From positions 3,844,001-3,908,000 of the forward strand of contig OU452198.1 of the NCBI GenBank assembly GCA_911728435.2: a DNA stretch of 64,000 nt, given 5' to 3'. Made by a program: the position numbers and the translations under genes. The notes under the pieces are model-generated. The model had not been told where the DNA came from. It saw nothing but the letters and a program-made list of their open reading frames with translations, and did not search any database. Source of the DNA: Apoderus coryli. Lineage: Eukaryota > Arthropoda > Insecta > Coleoptera > Attelabidae. Shown here piece by piece: positions 34,816 to 46,297 of the stretch (position 1 is its first letter; every line of letters begins with the position of its first letter).

Positions 34816-35242
34816 CTGAAATTGTACAGAAAATCATTATAAGAAGACAGTCGTCACACAAGTTTTTCAGTAGTATACAGGGTGTTTTATAATATATGCG
34901 CAGGACCTTAGGATGTGAGCGCTCGTCCAAAAATATGAAAAAAGTTTTTATTAACGTATTCTCTAAAACTCTAAAATGTACCATTTTGGAGATTGAAATA
35001 TTATCGTGCAGAAAACAGCTTTTGTAAGCATTCATATCATATCAACTCATAATTGTTGAAGATTTTGAAGGGATAGTGGGTGTTTTTCTCCCCAATTTCT
35101 ACGCCACTGGAAACAGTACGGTCTTAAGATAACCATTGGAACCGCCAATGTTTTCTACAGAAAAAAGGTACCCTTGATCATAAGCTCTATAATTGCCGCT
35201 TTCGAGGATAATTTTTTACTAAATATAGTAACGAATCAAATT
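34816..35242. other. Noncoding sequence upstream of exon a
   Basis: Intron sequence with one single repeat end, TACAGGGTGTTTTATAATA, at about 34876. No exon recognised. Confidence 0.45.
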
Positions 35243-36190
35243 ACTTAATTTTAAGTCATGTGTCAAATTTCATCCAATCACCTCTGGATTACAGCGATAA
35301 TATCCTACATGTGGTGTTTTCAGTTTGGTGTTTTTTTTTTATTAAAAATTAATTAAACGTCAAACTGACAACTGGTTTAAAAATGTCGCGAAGATTTGGT
35401 ATTGCATCTAACGATGCAATTAATGATATTATATCTAATAATATACCAAAAAATACAATCAAATCAAAAAAATATGTATGGAAAATATTTCTCGAGTTTT
35501 GTGCGACCAGAGAATACGAACTGAATGCTGAAACGAGTTTGCATAATTTGGCTAATATATTGAAAGATTATGCGGTAAATATGAGAAAAGCTGACGGAAC
35601 TGAATATAAAGAAGCAACTGTAAAAACAATTTGGAATACTACGTAGTAGGCTACTCCAGGAAAAATACTTCAATGACTTCAAAATTGTATTCGTCCCGTT
35701 TACCTGTGTGATATTCAAAAATGCGCGAGATGCAAGAAATGCAAAACGTAAAAGATTACAGCAGGATCCAAACAAACGAAAATGCAGTTCATCAAATTTG
35801 AGTTCAAGTGATTTGGCTAGAATCATTGGATTATGGGATGAATGTACACCAGAAGGTTTACAAAAAAATGTTTACCATATTGTAACTGTTGAGTTAGCTT
35901 GGCAAGGTGGTGAACCAGCTGATTGCCTTGAGAAAAATAATGATGGAACGCCAACCAACAGAATTGAATACAATCCAGTATTCAGTAAAACATGCCAAGG
36001 AGGATCGAAAAGTTGTACAGATAGTAAATATTGCAAACGAAAGTGCATGCCCTGGTCGGTTATTCCATAAATTATTGTCCAAAAGGGGGAAAAATATTAG
36101 TTCTAGTCGCCTATTCGTTTCTGGAAATCCGAAAGTGGCACATGGTTTGACTAAATATGTAGCTACTTTGGAATCTACTGACGTTTTAAT
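35243..36190 (+). mobile_element. Crypton, DUF3504/KIAA1958-type (copy 2), 3' truncated
   Basis: Open frame from 35383 ([15 protein letters not shown], then WKIFLEFCATREYELNAE and LANILKDYAVNMRKADGTEY), a stop at 35644, a resumed frame from 35708 (IFKNARDARNAKRKRLQQD, LWDECTPEGLQKNVYHI, ELAWQGGEPADCL) and a further frame change at about 35930 (NPVFSKTCQGGSKSC). These are the core-binding and early catalytic regions of a Crypton tyrosine recombinase. The catalytic C-terminus (HxxR...Y) is missing, cut off where the 320-bp repeat begins at 36191. Confidence 0.85.
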
Positions 36191-36512
36191 ATATAGGGTG
36201 TCCCATTTAAGAAAACAAAGTTGATAGCGATATCTTGAACAATTGAACTTCGAAAAAAAATCTTAATACGGCACTCCATTAAGCATCAAATTATCTCTAA
36301 CTTTTATAAAGACACTTTTCCCGTAATTCTAATAACAACCGAAATATAAAGGAAAAAAGAAAATGACAAAAAATGGGAAATCGCCAGTATAAAGTTAGCC
36401 GCGCTCCGATTACGGCATTAATCTAAGCTCAAAAAAATCGAACGTGACGTGTCACTTACTTTCGCTCTATCTATTACGGTTTAGGCTGTGTAAATTTGCC
36501 CACCCTGTACAT
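36191..36512 (-). repeat. About 320-bp ACAGGGTG-ended repeat, copy 2
   Basis: Reverse complement of 15953-16275, from ATATAGGGTGTCCCATTTAA to TTGCCCACCCTGTAC. It truncates the preceding Crypton. Confidence 0.85.
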
Positions 36513-37141
36513 TAATCTTTGTTGATGTCAAACATGCTTTTGTTTTCAAAGCCTACTTGAAACAATTTATTTTGAACAAGAACAGCACAAAATAAGTGTA
36601 ATTAGTTTATGCAGAAATACTTATGTTATTTTGATGTTTTGTGATTTTATTATTATTGAATATTAAGTTCTTCTACAATACTGTATAATTTTGAGCAATT
36701 TTCGGTGTTAACAAAAATTATGACTGCATCAAAAACTAAAATTATTTCACTTTTCAAAAAAATTGACTTTTTTTATTTCTTAAATTTTTTTTTTAAGTTT
36801 TTCAAAATATATAGTATATTGTATTCCTAGGCGGTAAAGTGTCATAAAGTGTCAATCACTTTACCGCCATGGTTTACACATTATTTTTCTGCCGACACTA
36901 TGAGAAAATTGAATTTTACTGCTTTCATAAGGACGAGAAACGATGCATTTCTAAGGCTAGCGCTACAAAACACTCAAAAATGGCTAGGCAAGAAAATTAT
37001 TTTTAACTATTTGTAATAGATGGCGGCACAATAATAAAAGCTATTAACAATGATGATAGACCAATGGGACAGTGGTTGTCAAAAATCGAGCGCGTCGTAA
37101 AATATTCAATTTGAATTTGATTCATCATTTATTTAATAATT
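36513..37141. other. Spacer before the third Crypton
   Basis: AT-rich. CACTTTACCGCC repeat blocks occur around 36830-36870 (GGCGGTAAAGTGTC facing ATCACTTTACCGCC), forming a small inverted repeat. No gene. Confidence 0.5.
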
Positions 37142-37794
37142 ATGGAACATCTGATTGATCGTAGTGACGAGGAAATTGAGTATTGTACCCCGCCTGAAAT
37201 TCTCGAGAAAGCGAACGAAGTTTCGATGAATTTGCTACCGGAAAAATCAAGAACCAAATATGAACTTCAATATAAACTGTTTATGGATTGGTGTAGTGCT
37301 AAAAACGTTAAAAAGTATAGTGAAAATGTGATTTTGACGTATTTGTCGGATCTTTCACAAAAATACCAATCTTCAACACTGTGGTCAATTCATTCCATGT
37401 TAAAATTTACGCTATTAGTTAAAAATAACGTAAACATTAGAAATTTCAACAAAGTGACTGCCTTTTTAAAGAAGAAATCTGTTGGCCACATTGCAAAAAA
37501 GTCAAAAACTTTCGGCCAACGGGATATTGAAAAATTTCTTGGAACTGCACCGGATGAAATACATTTAATGACAAAGGTAAGCAATAATCTTATGAATCAA
37601 AAACTATAACTTAACTCTTCAAAAATATAATTTTAAGTAGTATTGATTATAGGAGTGGCCGGTGCTTGTAGAAGTATTGAAGTCACAAATATGATGATAG
37701 ATCATATGGTTAATAAAGACGATATCTTAATAATTCACGTCCCAGACACAAAAACTCATAAGCGGCGAACTTTTACTGTATGCAACACAGAACA

Positions 37795-37834
37795 AAAAGA
37801 AAATACTACTGACGCGTCAGTAGTATTTTCTTTT
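37795..37834. repeat. Perfect 40-bp palindrome
   Basis: Left arm AAAAGAAAATACTACTGACG, followed without a spacer by its exact complement. It sits exactly where the Crypton reading frame ends and the foreign insert begins. Confidence 0.97.
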
Positions 37835-38561
37835 CTCTTCTCCCGTTTTATGTGATTTGTTCCATCTTTGTTTAAATTGCGATTTTAAATAGGAATATTC
37901 TTTCTTTATGACTTTCGTTTGGTCTTCTGAAAAGTTGTCGTAAGATAGAATGAAACTTTCCAAATACTCCAGTTTTTTGTCTATATTTGGCAATTCTTGT
38001 CGTTGCATTTTCTCATACAACTCTCTCCTAGTAAAGGTTCGGAAGCCTGAACCACTTGCTGTTTCTAAAACAAAATGGAAAAAGTTTTGTAAGCTGAAGA
38101 AATTTAGAAAATTTGACAACGCTGCATACTGTCCATAATAATTAAATTAACATTTTAAGGCTCCTGGGATTGTTTGTAAAGGTTAGCAATATGTTACAAA
38201 CAGAATTTGTCGTAAAACATGAGTTTTAAATATTGTATACTTTATACGTGTTCCAACAACTAAGGAATTAAACATTCGCCGTATATTGGATTTTGTGTTA
38301 TATATGTCAAATAGGCGAGTTTCGGCGGCTAATTTCGGTTAAATTTTTTAAAAGACACTCTTACTATTACTCTACAATCAAAATTTTTGCAGGGACGAAC
38401 CCTGATATATGACATAGTACCTTCGATACATCAAAGTAGTAAAAAAAAATAATCAAAATTACCTATTATTTTAAATTAACGATTTAATTATCATAGACAC
38501 GTTATAATAAATTAAAACAAATTCAAATACATAATCTCTTACCTGAAGTACTCGGATCCAT
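37817..38561 (-). CDS. Unknown two-exon minus-strand ORF nested in the Crypton
   Basis: Exon 1 38543-38561 (ATG GAT CCG AGT ACT TCA G|GTAAG) joins in phase to exon 2 37817-38064 (acceptor TTTGTTTTAG). The product is about 88 residues: MDPSTSETASGSGFRTFTRR, then a Lys/Glu-rich helical part (NIDKKLEYLESFILSYDNFS, IKKEYSYLKSQFKQRWNKSH). A TATA-like TTATATAG lies about 70 bases upstream. I do not recognise it. It looks like the N-terminal part of an insect transposon-encoded coiled-coil protein, cut off at the palindrome. Confidence 0.45.
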
Positions 38562-39412
38562 AATTCTCTTTTTTATAGTTTAAGCCGTAACAAAATAGTT
38601 TCACTTTGAAATAACACAATTTTATCACTATATAAACACTAACACGTAGCGCTCACTCAAGGTCTTTATACTGACTGGTGCTAAGGGGCAGGTAATCACC
38701 GCAAGCGAGGGAAAGTACTGGTTTTAGATCGGCCAACATTTTAGCTAGGTAGCCAATGATTTTCATTTACCTGCTACAAATTTTATTACATAGACTTTTG
38801 GCCGCCTAAATCAGACATTTACCCCTCTGTGTGACGTATCAATATGCAAAAAGTATTTTAGTCTACGTCCCAAAAATATGAATTCTCGACGATTATTTGT
38901 GAAATACAGTGCTGGAAAATGTTCAGCCCAAAATGTAGGACATCATACAATTAGAGCAATTCCTTCTAAGATAGCTGTTATTTAAACCTACCAAATTTCA
39001 AAGAATATACTGGACATGCGTTCAGAAAGACATCTGCAACACTTCTTGCCGATTCAGGAGCTGATATATTGTCACTGAAAATGCACGGTGGATGGAAATC
39101 AGCTACCGTAGCAGAAGGCTACGTGGAAGACTCAATAAATAACAAAATTAGAGTAGCTAAAATAAATTTGGATTGCAATCATTAACCTACATCAAAAAAC
39201 ACCTTCGAACATGCCATTTATTAAGAGCACATGATGAACCTGAAACCAGTACTGAAGCTGACATCATGAAAAGCTCAGTAATTACTGACGGTTTATCAGC
39301 TGTAGTCTCGAGCAAAAATTCATCATCAGCTTTAGCAAGTAATATTACAGAGCAGCTACAAGTGTCTGATTTATCTAAACAGGGAATCACTTTTACTAAT
39401 TGTACAATTTAA

Positions 39413-40101
39413 AGTCCCATTCTTAACATAAATATATCAAACAATACAGAATAAGTTTGTTTAATTAGTTATAGTTTATATAGTTTACTCAGGCTGCCTT
39501 TGAATTGGGAGGTTTTTTTTCTTGCGAAGTTTGTTAAATCATTAGTAACATTACAAGAGAGCGGTTGGTTAATTGTTCTTTTATCGTTATCTAGTACCTA
39601 CTCATTTGTTATTTGTTTGAAATTTGTAATTTCCATTAATTGTTAGAGTTTTGTATTTTTTTTTATGTATATATGTTATATTGCTCTGTAAAGAGATTCT
39701 ATTCTATTATTATTATTATTTAGTACGTTTAATGTTTTTTTTTTGTATTACCTACAATTGTACGGTGCCGGCAGAAAAATATATTATTCGATTTTGTTGT
39801 AATTGTTTAATGTTTGCAATTAATAATAATGTTTTGCACTACACGGCCTTCTTGATATTATAATCGTTGTTGGCTACAATACGTAAAAGTAGCATAGTAA
39901 CTAAATTTGTGTTTATACCAATAGTATTTTTTGAACCATTAGAATGTTGGCTTTTTAATACTAAGGTGATATACAGGGTGTGCCATTTGAAAAAATCAGG
40001 ATTTTTATGGGTTTGCAAAATGTCATCACCCCGTATAATGGGTAGCTTTTCCAACTAATGTGTAATGGATTATTTTACTACAGGATGTTGTACGTCTTAT
40101 G
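39413..40101. other. Repeat-derived spacer
   Basis: A (TTA)n tract at about 39702-39722. The block from 39935 (CCATTAGAATGTTGGC) to 40045, with TACAGGGTGTGCCATTTG, has a second copy at 57315-57412. No gene. Confidence 0.6.
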
Positions 40102-40884
40102 GAATAACTCAAAGACCTTAGTAACACAGGAGACAAAATACTTCATTGATAACGTGCTTTCAAACACGAGCCAACATTACTTGTAAACAAGTAATGTGTA
40201 AGAGAGAGAAAGACTTATCCTTGTTGCCTTCAAGTTGCTCATTGGCAACATTGTAATCTCCGGTATGCGTTCTGCAGCCAGTGGCGTACTGATCGCTGAC
40301 TGCTTTTGAACTATGTATACAATACATAATATATAATTAATAGCATACATTAAAAAGCCAACGTGCCGAGAATTTAACCGCTATTCAACTTATTTTGAAA
40401 CTGAAATTTAGTCGATATTTAATTGGAATGAGTTTTTCAGTAAAATAATTTAAATATTAATATGTATAAGGTATTCGCTAAGAAAGTCTGTTGAACTTTC
40501 CTTTGTAGTGATATTTCTTCATATACCTAGCTGAAAAACCTTCATTTCGTATATCGAAAAAACGATACTTAAATTAATATATTATATGTATAATTTGAAG
40601 ATAATCTAATTTTAAAATCATTTTATGCATTACAAATAGGAAGTCAGGAAATAAAAAAAGGCACATTATTCTCAATAGTTTATTTTTAGCTACATATATT
40701 AAATTATACACAATGATAATAAATAATAATTATCTACTATGAACATACAAATTAATTATGTTTTTGCAGACTTTATGCAGTTTCTGTATCGCTTTTTAAT
40801 AAGTATGAAGTCTATTTAATTGCGAATAATTCTTTCAGGGGTATGGGCGCTAGAGGTCCACGTATAGAGCCTTCTATTTGGAAG

Positions 40885-41105
40885 TTTAAAAAAGGTGTTT
40901 GAGACAATGAACTCATGTTCCTGGCAGAACTGAACTAGCCGGTCTCCTCTATCGTTTGCTGTACCTAATCCGTATATACCGGTAATATCCTCTTCGTGGT
41001 GTACTTCCTACTTTGGCATTAAAATCGCCCATGATAAAAGTCACCTCTGATTTTTTCGCCAGCTTCACGGTATCTGTGATTTGTTCCTTAAAACTATCAA
41101 TAGAT
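40885..41105 (-). pseudogene. RTE-type retrotransposon endonuclease remnant
   Basis: Reads SFKEQITDTVKLAKKSEVTF, then IMGDFNAKVGSTP. After a frame change comes DITGIYGLGTANDRGDRLVQ, then FCQEHEFIVSNTFF. GDFNAKVG, G-x-NDRGDRL and NTFF are landmarks of the AP endonuclease of RTE-like elements. It lies inside the P element and is a later insertion. Confidence 0.8.
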
Positions 41106-41473
41106 CTTTTAATGATTTTACGCGGATTTTAAGTCGTCTAACTTGATTTTGTAAGGTGTGTATTATTTTCCTTTGGCACGTTATTTTATTTTTTAAATTC
41201 CTATATTTTTTCTTCTCTTAGTAGTGGTTGAAAAGTCACTACTATCGATATCACCAGGATAACGCCTTTTCCTAAAAAATATCAAGCCCCTGGTAAATTA
41301 TACTAAAAAAGGAGCTTTTTATGAACAAATATCAAAATTTCATAACGGTAAAATGTAAATTTGAATAATGTACCAAATATACCAACATTTAGCTTCAGCC
41401 CCTTTATATCAACCGCTTCTGAAACATGTTGGTGTAATACCTACCTCTTTTTACTTCCAATTTTTGCACTAGC

Positions 41474-41920
41474 TACAGGGGCTTCAATTATATCAGAATG
41501 GGATTCTCCTGCTTCTGATGCAGTTTCTGTCACAGAACTGGTTGAACCCTTGTTGGCTTCTAATGAAACTGGCTCTGGAGGTGCCAGGAATAGATTTAAC
41601 AATTATACTTTCAGACCTAAAATATGTATTAATTCAATATATCAAAATATTAAAAAGCCTTTCTAAAGGATACCTTTTGATTAGGGACCCCATATTAGCG
41701 GTTGAAACAGTGGACTCTATAATAGTTTTTTCTAAGAATAGCTGAGCAATCCTAAAAATGGATATAAATGCGGTTAATGCACATACCTACTTAGCTAGTT
41801 TAATTTCATCCAAAAAATAATAATAACAGAACTTACTTAGGATATTCTTTCGGTATTGGAGGTGTTTCAAAAACAGATCCACAGACCTAACATCTGTGGT
41901 TGAGTCAGAGCTAGAAGAAT
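41474..41920 (-). CDS. Tentative exons 3-4 of the THAP-domain gene
   Basis: Exon 3 may start after ATATTCTTCTAG (about 41914) and end at CCTAA|GTAAGT (about 41837). Exon 4 may start after TTCCTGGCACCTCCAG and end at AAAAGAG|GTAGGT (about 41449). The phases can be made to agree, giving SSDSTTDVRSVDLF, then PVSLEANKGSTSSVTETASE and IIEAPVASAKIGSKKR. Composition is Ser/Thr-rich linker with no domain. The exact junctions are uncertain. Confidence 0.35.
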
Positions 41921-41968
41921 ATAAATTATTATTATAATATAATAAATATAATTATAAATATTTTTTAC

Positions 41969-42558
41969 CTAGTGGATGCATCATCCAAAAATAAAACACC
42001 TTCACACCGTCGAGGATTTGCACCCTTTCTAACGATTCTTGCTCCCTTAGATTTCGTTGCCAGATCCTCTGGGAAAAAATGATCCGAGCATAACCATGGA
42101 TTTTTTGGAAAAAGTGGTCCTTTAGCAATGCCATCTAAAGAAAACCAGAGTTTTCGTTTTTCCGGTTGCTGAGGAAACCTAATTTAAAAAATACAATATA
42201 AGTACCTAATGTAAAAAGGCTATAATCAGCCTTATACTCCAGAGCTAGGGAGGTAATATCCTACGTAGATTTACCACTTACTTCTTTAATGCTGCTTTGA
42301 ATTACTAAGCGGTTACATTGTTGGGCGTAAATGAACCAACATTATTTTCAGAAAGTATCTGTTTGCTTTTGTTACTAATAATTTAATAGAAATAAAAATT
42401 CAAAATGTAACAAATTTATCATATCAAACAGACCCCGCCACTGTGTAAACTAACACCAAACACAAACAAATTTCCAAACATAACCACACTTACCTGTGAA
42501 AAGTTAAATCTGGAAATAAACTATCCACTTTTCCACAAACTACACAACCACGAACCAT
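41969..42558 (-). CDS. P-element transposase N-terminus: THAP domain (exons 1-2)
   Basis: Exon 1 42494-42558 (MVRGCVVCGKVDSLFPDLTF, then His, then AG|GTAAGTG) joins in phase with exon 2 41969-42178 (acceptor TTTTTTAAATTAG). Together they give the THAP zinc module: Cys-x2-Cys at residues 5 and 8, HRFPQQPEKRKLWF, then Cys-x2-His in WLCSDHFFPEDL. Both exons read without stops and exon 2 leaves in phase 2. THAP domains bind sequence-specific DNA; in P elements they recognise the transposon ends. A domesticated THAP gene is the alternative, but the flanking duplication argues for a transposon. Confidence 0.85.
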
Positions 42559-43065
42559 AGTTATTCAATAAATATTTAAAGTTTAAAAAAACACACACAA
42601 GAATATCGCAAAACAGGAAAATACTTCAAAAAACGATGAAAAGCGCTAATGACATGAGTGTTTCTCAACGTCAACGTCGCAAATTATAATTTCATTCATA
42701 ACGCCGTGTTCTGTCGTACAAGAAGCGTAAAGTTGTAAACGATGTTGCCGTAGTGCGCTTTTATTTTACTATGAGAATAATTCCTAAAATAAAATAATTA
42801 TCCCGTTTTGTACAATTTAATCTTAAAATGAACTAATTTATAACCTAAGTATAGTAATAAAATTTTTTATTAACATCCTAGTTACAAATAATTATTTACA
42901 TCGCTCATTTTTTATTTGTCGTGACAAAAATTTAAAGATATTCCAAATACATTTGTAAGTCTGGCAATGCTTGTATTAGGATAAATAGAGGAAGGGACGA
43001 TGTTTGCTAACCCTGAAAACGTAAACAATGTGGTCTCCTGTGTTATTAAGGTCTTTGGAATAACT

Positions 43066-43885
43066 ACTTTTTACAAAACGCATTGGCCTAATTATAAAAA
43101 ATGGCTAATAATAGGACATGTTTTTTGACTTTTAAAATTAATATCTAGTTAACTATGCATGCAACAAACCTTATATCAAAATCATATCTAGGGTGTTCCA
43201 TTAAAAAAAAAACGTAAATGACAGCTATTTAGTCCTGTATGAATGAAGCTATATCAGGGAATAAGGCGAATTGTTATAAAACTATAATTATTAATTGTTG
43301 TAAATACATACGTATCTATATATTTACATTTTATTAAAATTAGGTTATTCTATTCTAATAATACCATTCCTGTTTATTTTAGTTTTCAACATTTTCAGGC
43401 GCGACATCATATTTTCATTTAGTGTTTATTGACCGGATAACTCGGATGCGCTACATTATTTATAGGTTTTATTTAGAAAGATACATTTTGAATGTATACG
43501 CAATATGTAGGTACCTCTATATTTATTTTTTTCTGTATAAATGTCTTATTTATTATCGTTCTGATGTCGTACTTGGCAAATAAACCACTCATAAAATTTA
43601 AACAAATTCAGCACATTTTTGGTTTGTCTATCAAGTAATCCTTATAAAAAACTTTGGGAATTACTTTAAATCAAAAAATAACAGAGCACAACTCCATTTA
43701 CAAGACAATACAGATATAAACTCAAAATAATCCCACCGGGGACCAAATCGATCTGTATATATAGAAAACTATACATAGGAGAATTTTGAAAATTTGGTGT
43801 AACTATGTCGACGGGGACAAATGAGGTAAAATAGTTATAAGTTACTGAAACTTCCGGTTATACCGGAAGTGGGTGTCCACTTGCT
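43066..43885. other. Noncoding spacer with palindrome
   Basis: Contains a single repeat end (TAGGGTGTTCCATTAAAA, about 43191) and, at 43849-43870, a copy of the CTTCCGGTTATACCGGAAG palindrome just before retrotransposon E. No gene. Confidence 0.6.
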
Positions 43886-45250
43886 TAATAATAATAATAA
43901 TTCTTTATTTGCTTTTTAACCGTAGTTATCTGCATCGTCATACATATTATACTAAAACTACTATAAGTAATATAAATAATATAAAAAACACAAAATAAAA
44001 TCAAATAAAAAACATTACCGTAAGTAAACAAACAGAACGACATCAACAACAACACAATTAAGTGTAAAATAACAAATCCTACAGAAACAAAACTTTTAGT
44101 CTATATACATTTAAAATTTGAAATTAAGAAAGTCAGCGTAAGTGTACGGAATTATTTCAAGAAGATGCAGTTTTACCCCTTGCTTAAACCTTCTATTGTC
44201 TTTCAAGTTTTGGAGAGAAAGTGTTAAGTGGTTGTAAAATCTGATTCCCATGATGAAACACTGTTTATCAGTCAGGGCCAGTCTGTGCTGAGGTAAGCAT
44301 ATCGTATCTATTTTTCTTGTGTTATGTTCATACATATCACTGTATCTATTTAAACCTTCTACATTATCTCTGATATATAAAATACATTGCCAAATATATA
44401 ACGCAGGAACAGTGAAAATATTTAGTTTTTTAAACAACGGCTTGCATGAATCCTTGTAATTCGCTTTTGCTACTATGCGTATTGCTGTTTTCTGTATTTT
44501 AAATATTTTTTCGCTGTGAGATGCATTACCCAAGAACAGAACGCTATAGTTAATAAGTCCCTGAAAGTACGCCATATACGCGCAACGAACAACGCTCTCA
44601 GAGCATGTACTCGCCAGTCTCCTCAAAAGGTAGTTAACACTCGACAATCTTTTAGAGAGGTTATTAATCTGGGAATTCCATGTTAAACGCGAGTTCACAT
44701 AGACCCCAAGAAATTTAACAACCTTATCGTTAACGTATTGACCCTTAAGTGAAAAATCAATCCGCTCTGTTTTTGTAATATTAAGGCACAGTCTATTGGA
44801 TTCGAACCATTTTTCTGCCATGACAAATTTATTATCGAGTTGTTTGTTGTTATTTTTGTTAGACTCATACAAAGTAGTATCATCCGCATACTGAATGATT
44901 TGAATATATCTAACAAAAGCGGAGAAGTCATTGACATAGAGCAAAAACAAAAGAGGACCCAATATTGAACCTTGGGGTACCCCTATGGTTACATCCCGTG
45001 CATCAGACCGCTCTCCCTCTCACTCCACTATCTGCTGTCGATCGCTCAGGTAGGACTCAATGAAGTTCAAAGCAAGCCCTCTCACACCATACAGAGGCAA
45101 TTTTGCTAAAAGAATTGTATGGATCACAGAATCAAATGCTCTGCTAAGATCACAGAATATTGATGTAAGAGTCTCATCCCTCTCCATTGCATGAACAATA
45201 GACCGCACCAACCTTAGGATTGCTTGTTTTGGAGAACAACATTGGAACAC
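43886..45250 (-). mobile_element. Non-LTR retrotransposon E, 3' half
   Basis: Reads SPKQAILRLVRSIVHAMERD, FCDLSRAFDSVIHTILLAKL (block A), LYGVRGLALNFIESYLSDRQ, one in-frame TGA at about 45020, then GVPQGSILGPLLFLLYVN (block B), IQYADDTTLYES (block C, YADD), KFLGVYVNSRLTW and a full C-terminus to a stop at 44111. The 3' UTR ends AATAAAG plus (TTA)n at 43887-43901. 5' truncated. It is inserted into the palindrome-bearing ACAGGGTG repeat: the palindrome is at 43850 and the repeat's other part resumes at 45245 (AACACTGTATATATTATTAC). Confidence 0.92.
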
Positions 45251-46009
45251 TGTATATATTATTACATTTTTGGATTCTACGTAAAATTTCCACTAGACTT
45301 TGTGTATCATGAACTGTTGTGGTAAGAAATTCCTAAGTGAGATAATAATAGACTTTTGCACTAATTTACCCACTTGTGTCACTAACACGATTCCTGGTTT
45401 TCCTTACCCAAAGTAAACCAACATTATGCCCAGAGAAAATCCCAATTTGCTGAGTCCATAGATGATAGCCAGTGATTTAGATAGATTAAGTTTTAAAGAA
45501 CTTTTTGTAGAATTATAAAGTGAATTTGTGCCCGTAAATATAAATGAAAAATTTGATTTGATGTCCGCTATGATAAATCAGTTTCGTAGATATGTTGGGA
45601 CTTTTTCTGTTTCATCATTAATTTGGTCTCCAGAAGCTTATGTTTTCCTTATAAAAACGTTTCGTCGGTTATGGGGAAGATAACACTTAACACTACAGGT
45701 TGGCTTATGACACACAATTAAAACTAACAAATACGAGTACATTTAAAGGTTATAGATTTAAATATTCATTTAGTGAATAAAAACATTGATTTATATAAAA
45801 TATTTTTAAATTGCTTCTAGAAAATCTCAAACTGTGACAGTCCCGTACCGAGTTTTAACAGCTTGTTGTACAACTTTACACCCCAATATCTAGGATTTTG
45901 TTGACCAATAGCCAATCTGGAAAATGGCTATTTAAATTCAGATGCAGCTCGTATGTTGTAGCTATTATGAGGCTCACTTCGCTTATTCCAATAATCATTT
46001 TGTTTAACA
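45251..46009. other. Repeat tail and spacer
   Basis: Starts with the remainder of the repeat split by retrotransposon E (TATTATTACATTTTTGGATT). The rest has no recognised gene. Confidence 0.5.
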
Positions 46010-46297
46010 TACCGGGTGTCCCACCGGGAAGGGATTCGATCGATTATGGAGAAACTACACTGTAAAACAATCTAAAATGTTTTCAAGAATCTAGCACTTC
46101 CGGTTATATCGGATAAATTATATTTTGTTTGGATTCTCCTTGTAATTCATATTTCATACATTATATGTTATACCTATCGCCAGCCGTTTTCGAAATATTT
46201 GAAATTTTATGTCAAAAATGACGTTTTCAGAATAAAGAATAATAACAATTTTCTATTGGAATAAAACTCAGTCACATCCACCAAATTGTTTAATTAA

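Larger units (their letters stand above)
37142..39412 (+). mobile_element. Crypton tyrosine recombinase (copy 3), interrupted
   Basis: N-terminal part 37142-37609: MEHLIDRSDEEIEYC, core-binding domain LPEKSRTKYELQYKLFMDWC. A possible intron GTAAGC...TAG (37579-37640) leads to LIIGVAGACRSIEVTNMMID, which holds the first catalytic Arg, then DTKTHKRRTF. About 1 kb of foreign sequence then intervenes (37798-38850). The frame resumes with SLRPKNMNSRRLFVKYSAGK, NVGHHTIRAIPSK and GHAFRKTSATLLADSGADIL (HxxR box), KMHGGWKSATVAEGY (catalytic Tyr region). After a frame change at about 39180 comes a Ser-rich tail ending FTNCTI. The splice as read is out of phase by one base, so the copy is broken or the junction differs. 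It belongs to a different subfamily from copies 1 and 2. Confidence 0.88.
40110..43057 (-). mobile_element. P-superfamily transposon with THAP domain
   Basis: Inverted ends of 25 bp (one mismatch) begin CAAAGACCTTAGTAACACAG at 40110, and CAAAGACCTTAATAACACAG on the other strand from 43057. The 8 bp GAATAACT immediately flanks both ends (40102-40109 and 43058-43065). The only recognisable coding sequence is a THAP DNA-binding domain, encoded inward from the right end, as in P-element transposases. 8-bp duplication plus THAP fits the P superfamily. The transposase body is missing; part of the interior is a retrotransposon endonuclease remnant. Near the left end is the subterminal palindrome ACATTACTTGTAAACAAGTA at 40178. 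Confidence 0.85.

Noticed and set aside
37579..37640. Clean intron in Crypton copy 3
   Set aside because: Donor and acceptor exist, but the joined frame is off by one base, so I do not claim a functional splice.
43880..45250. TTGCTT target duplication around retrotransposon E
   Set aside because: The right-hand TTGCTT lies within conserved RT codons (Lys-Gln-Ala), so the match is probably coincidental.
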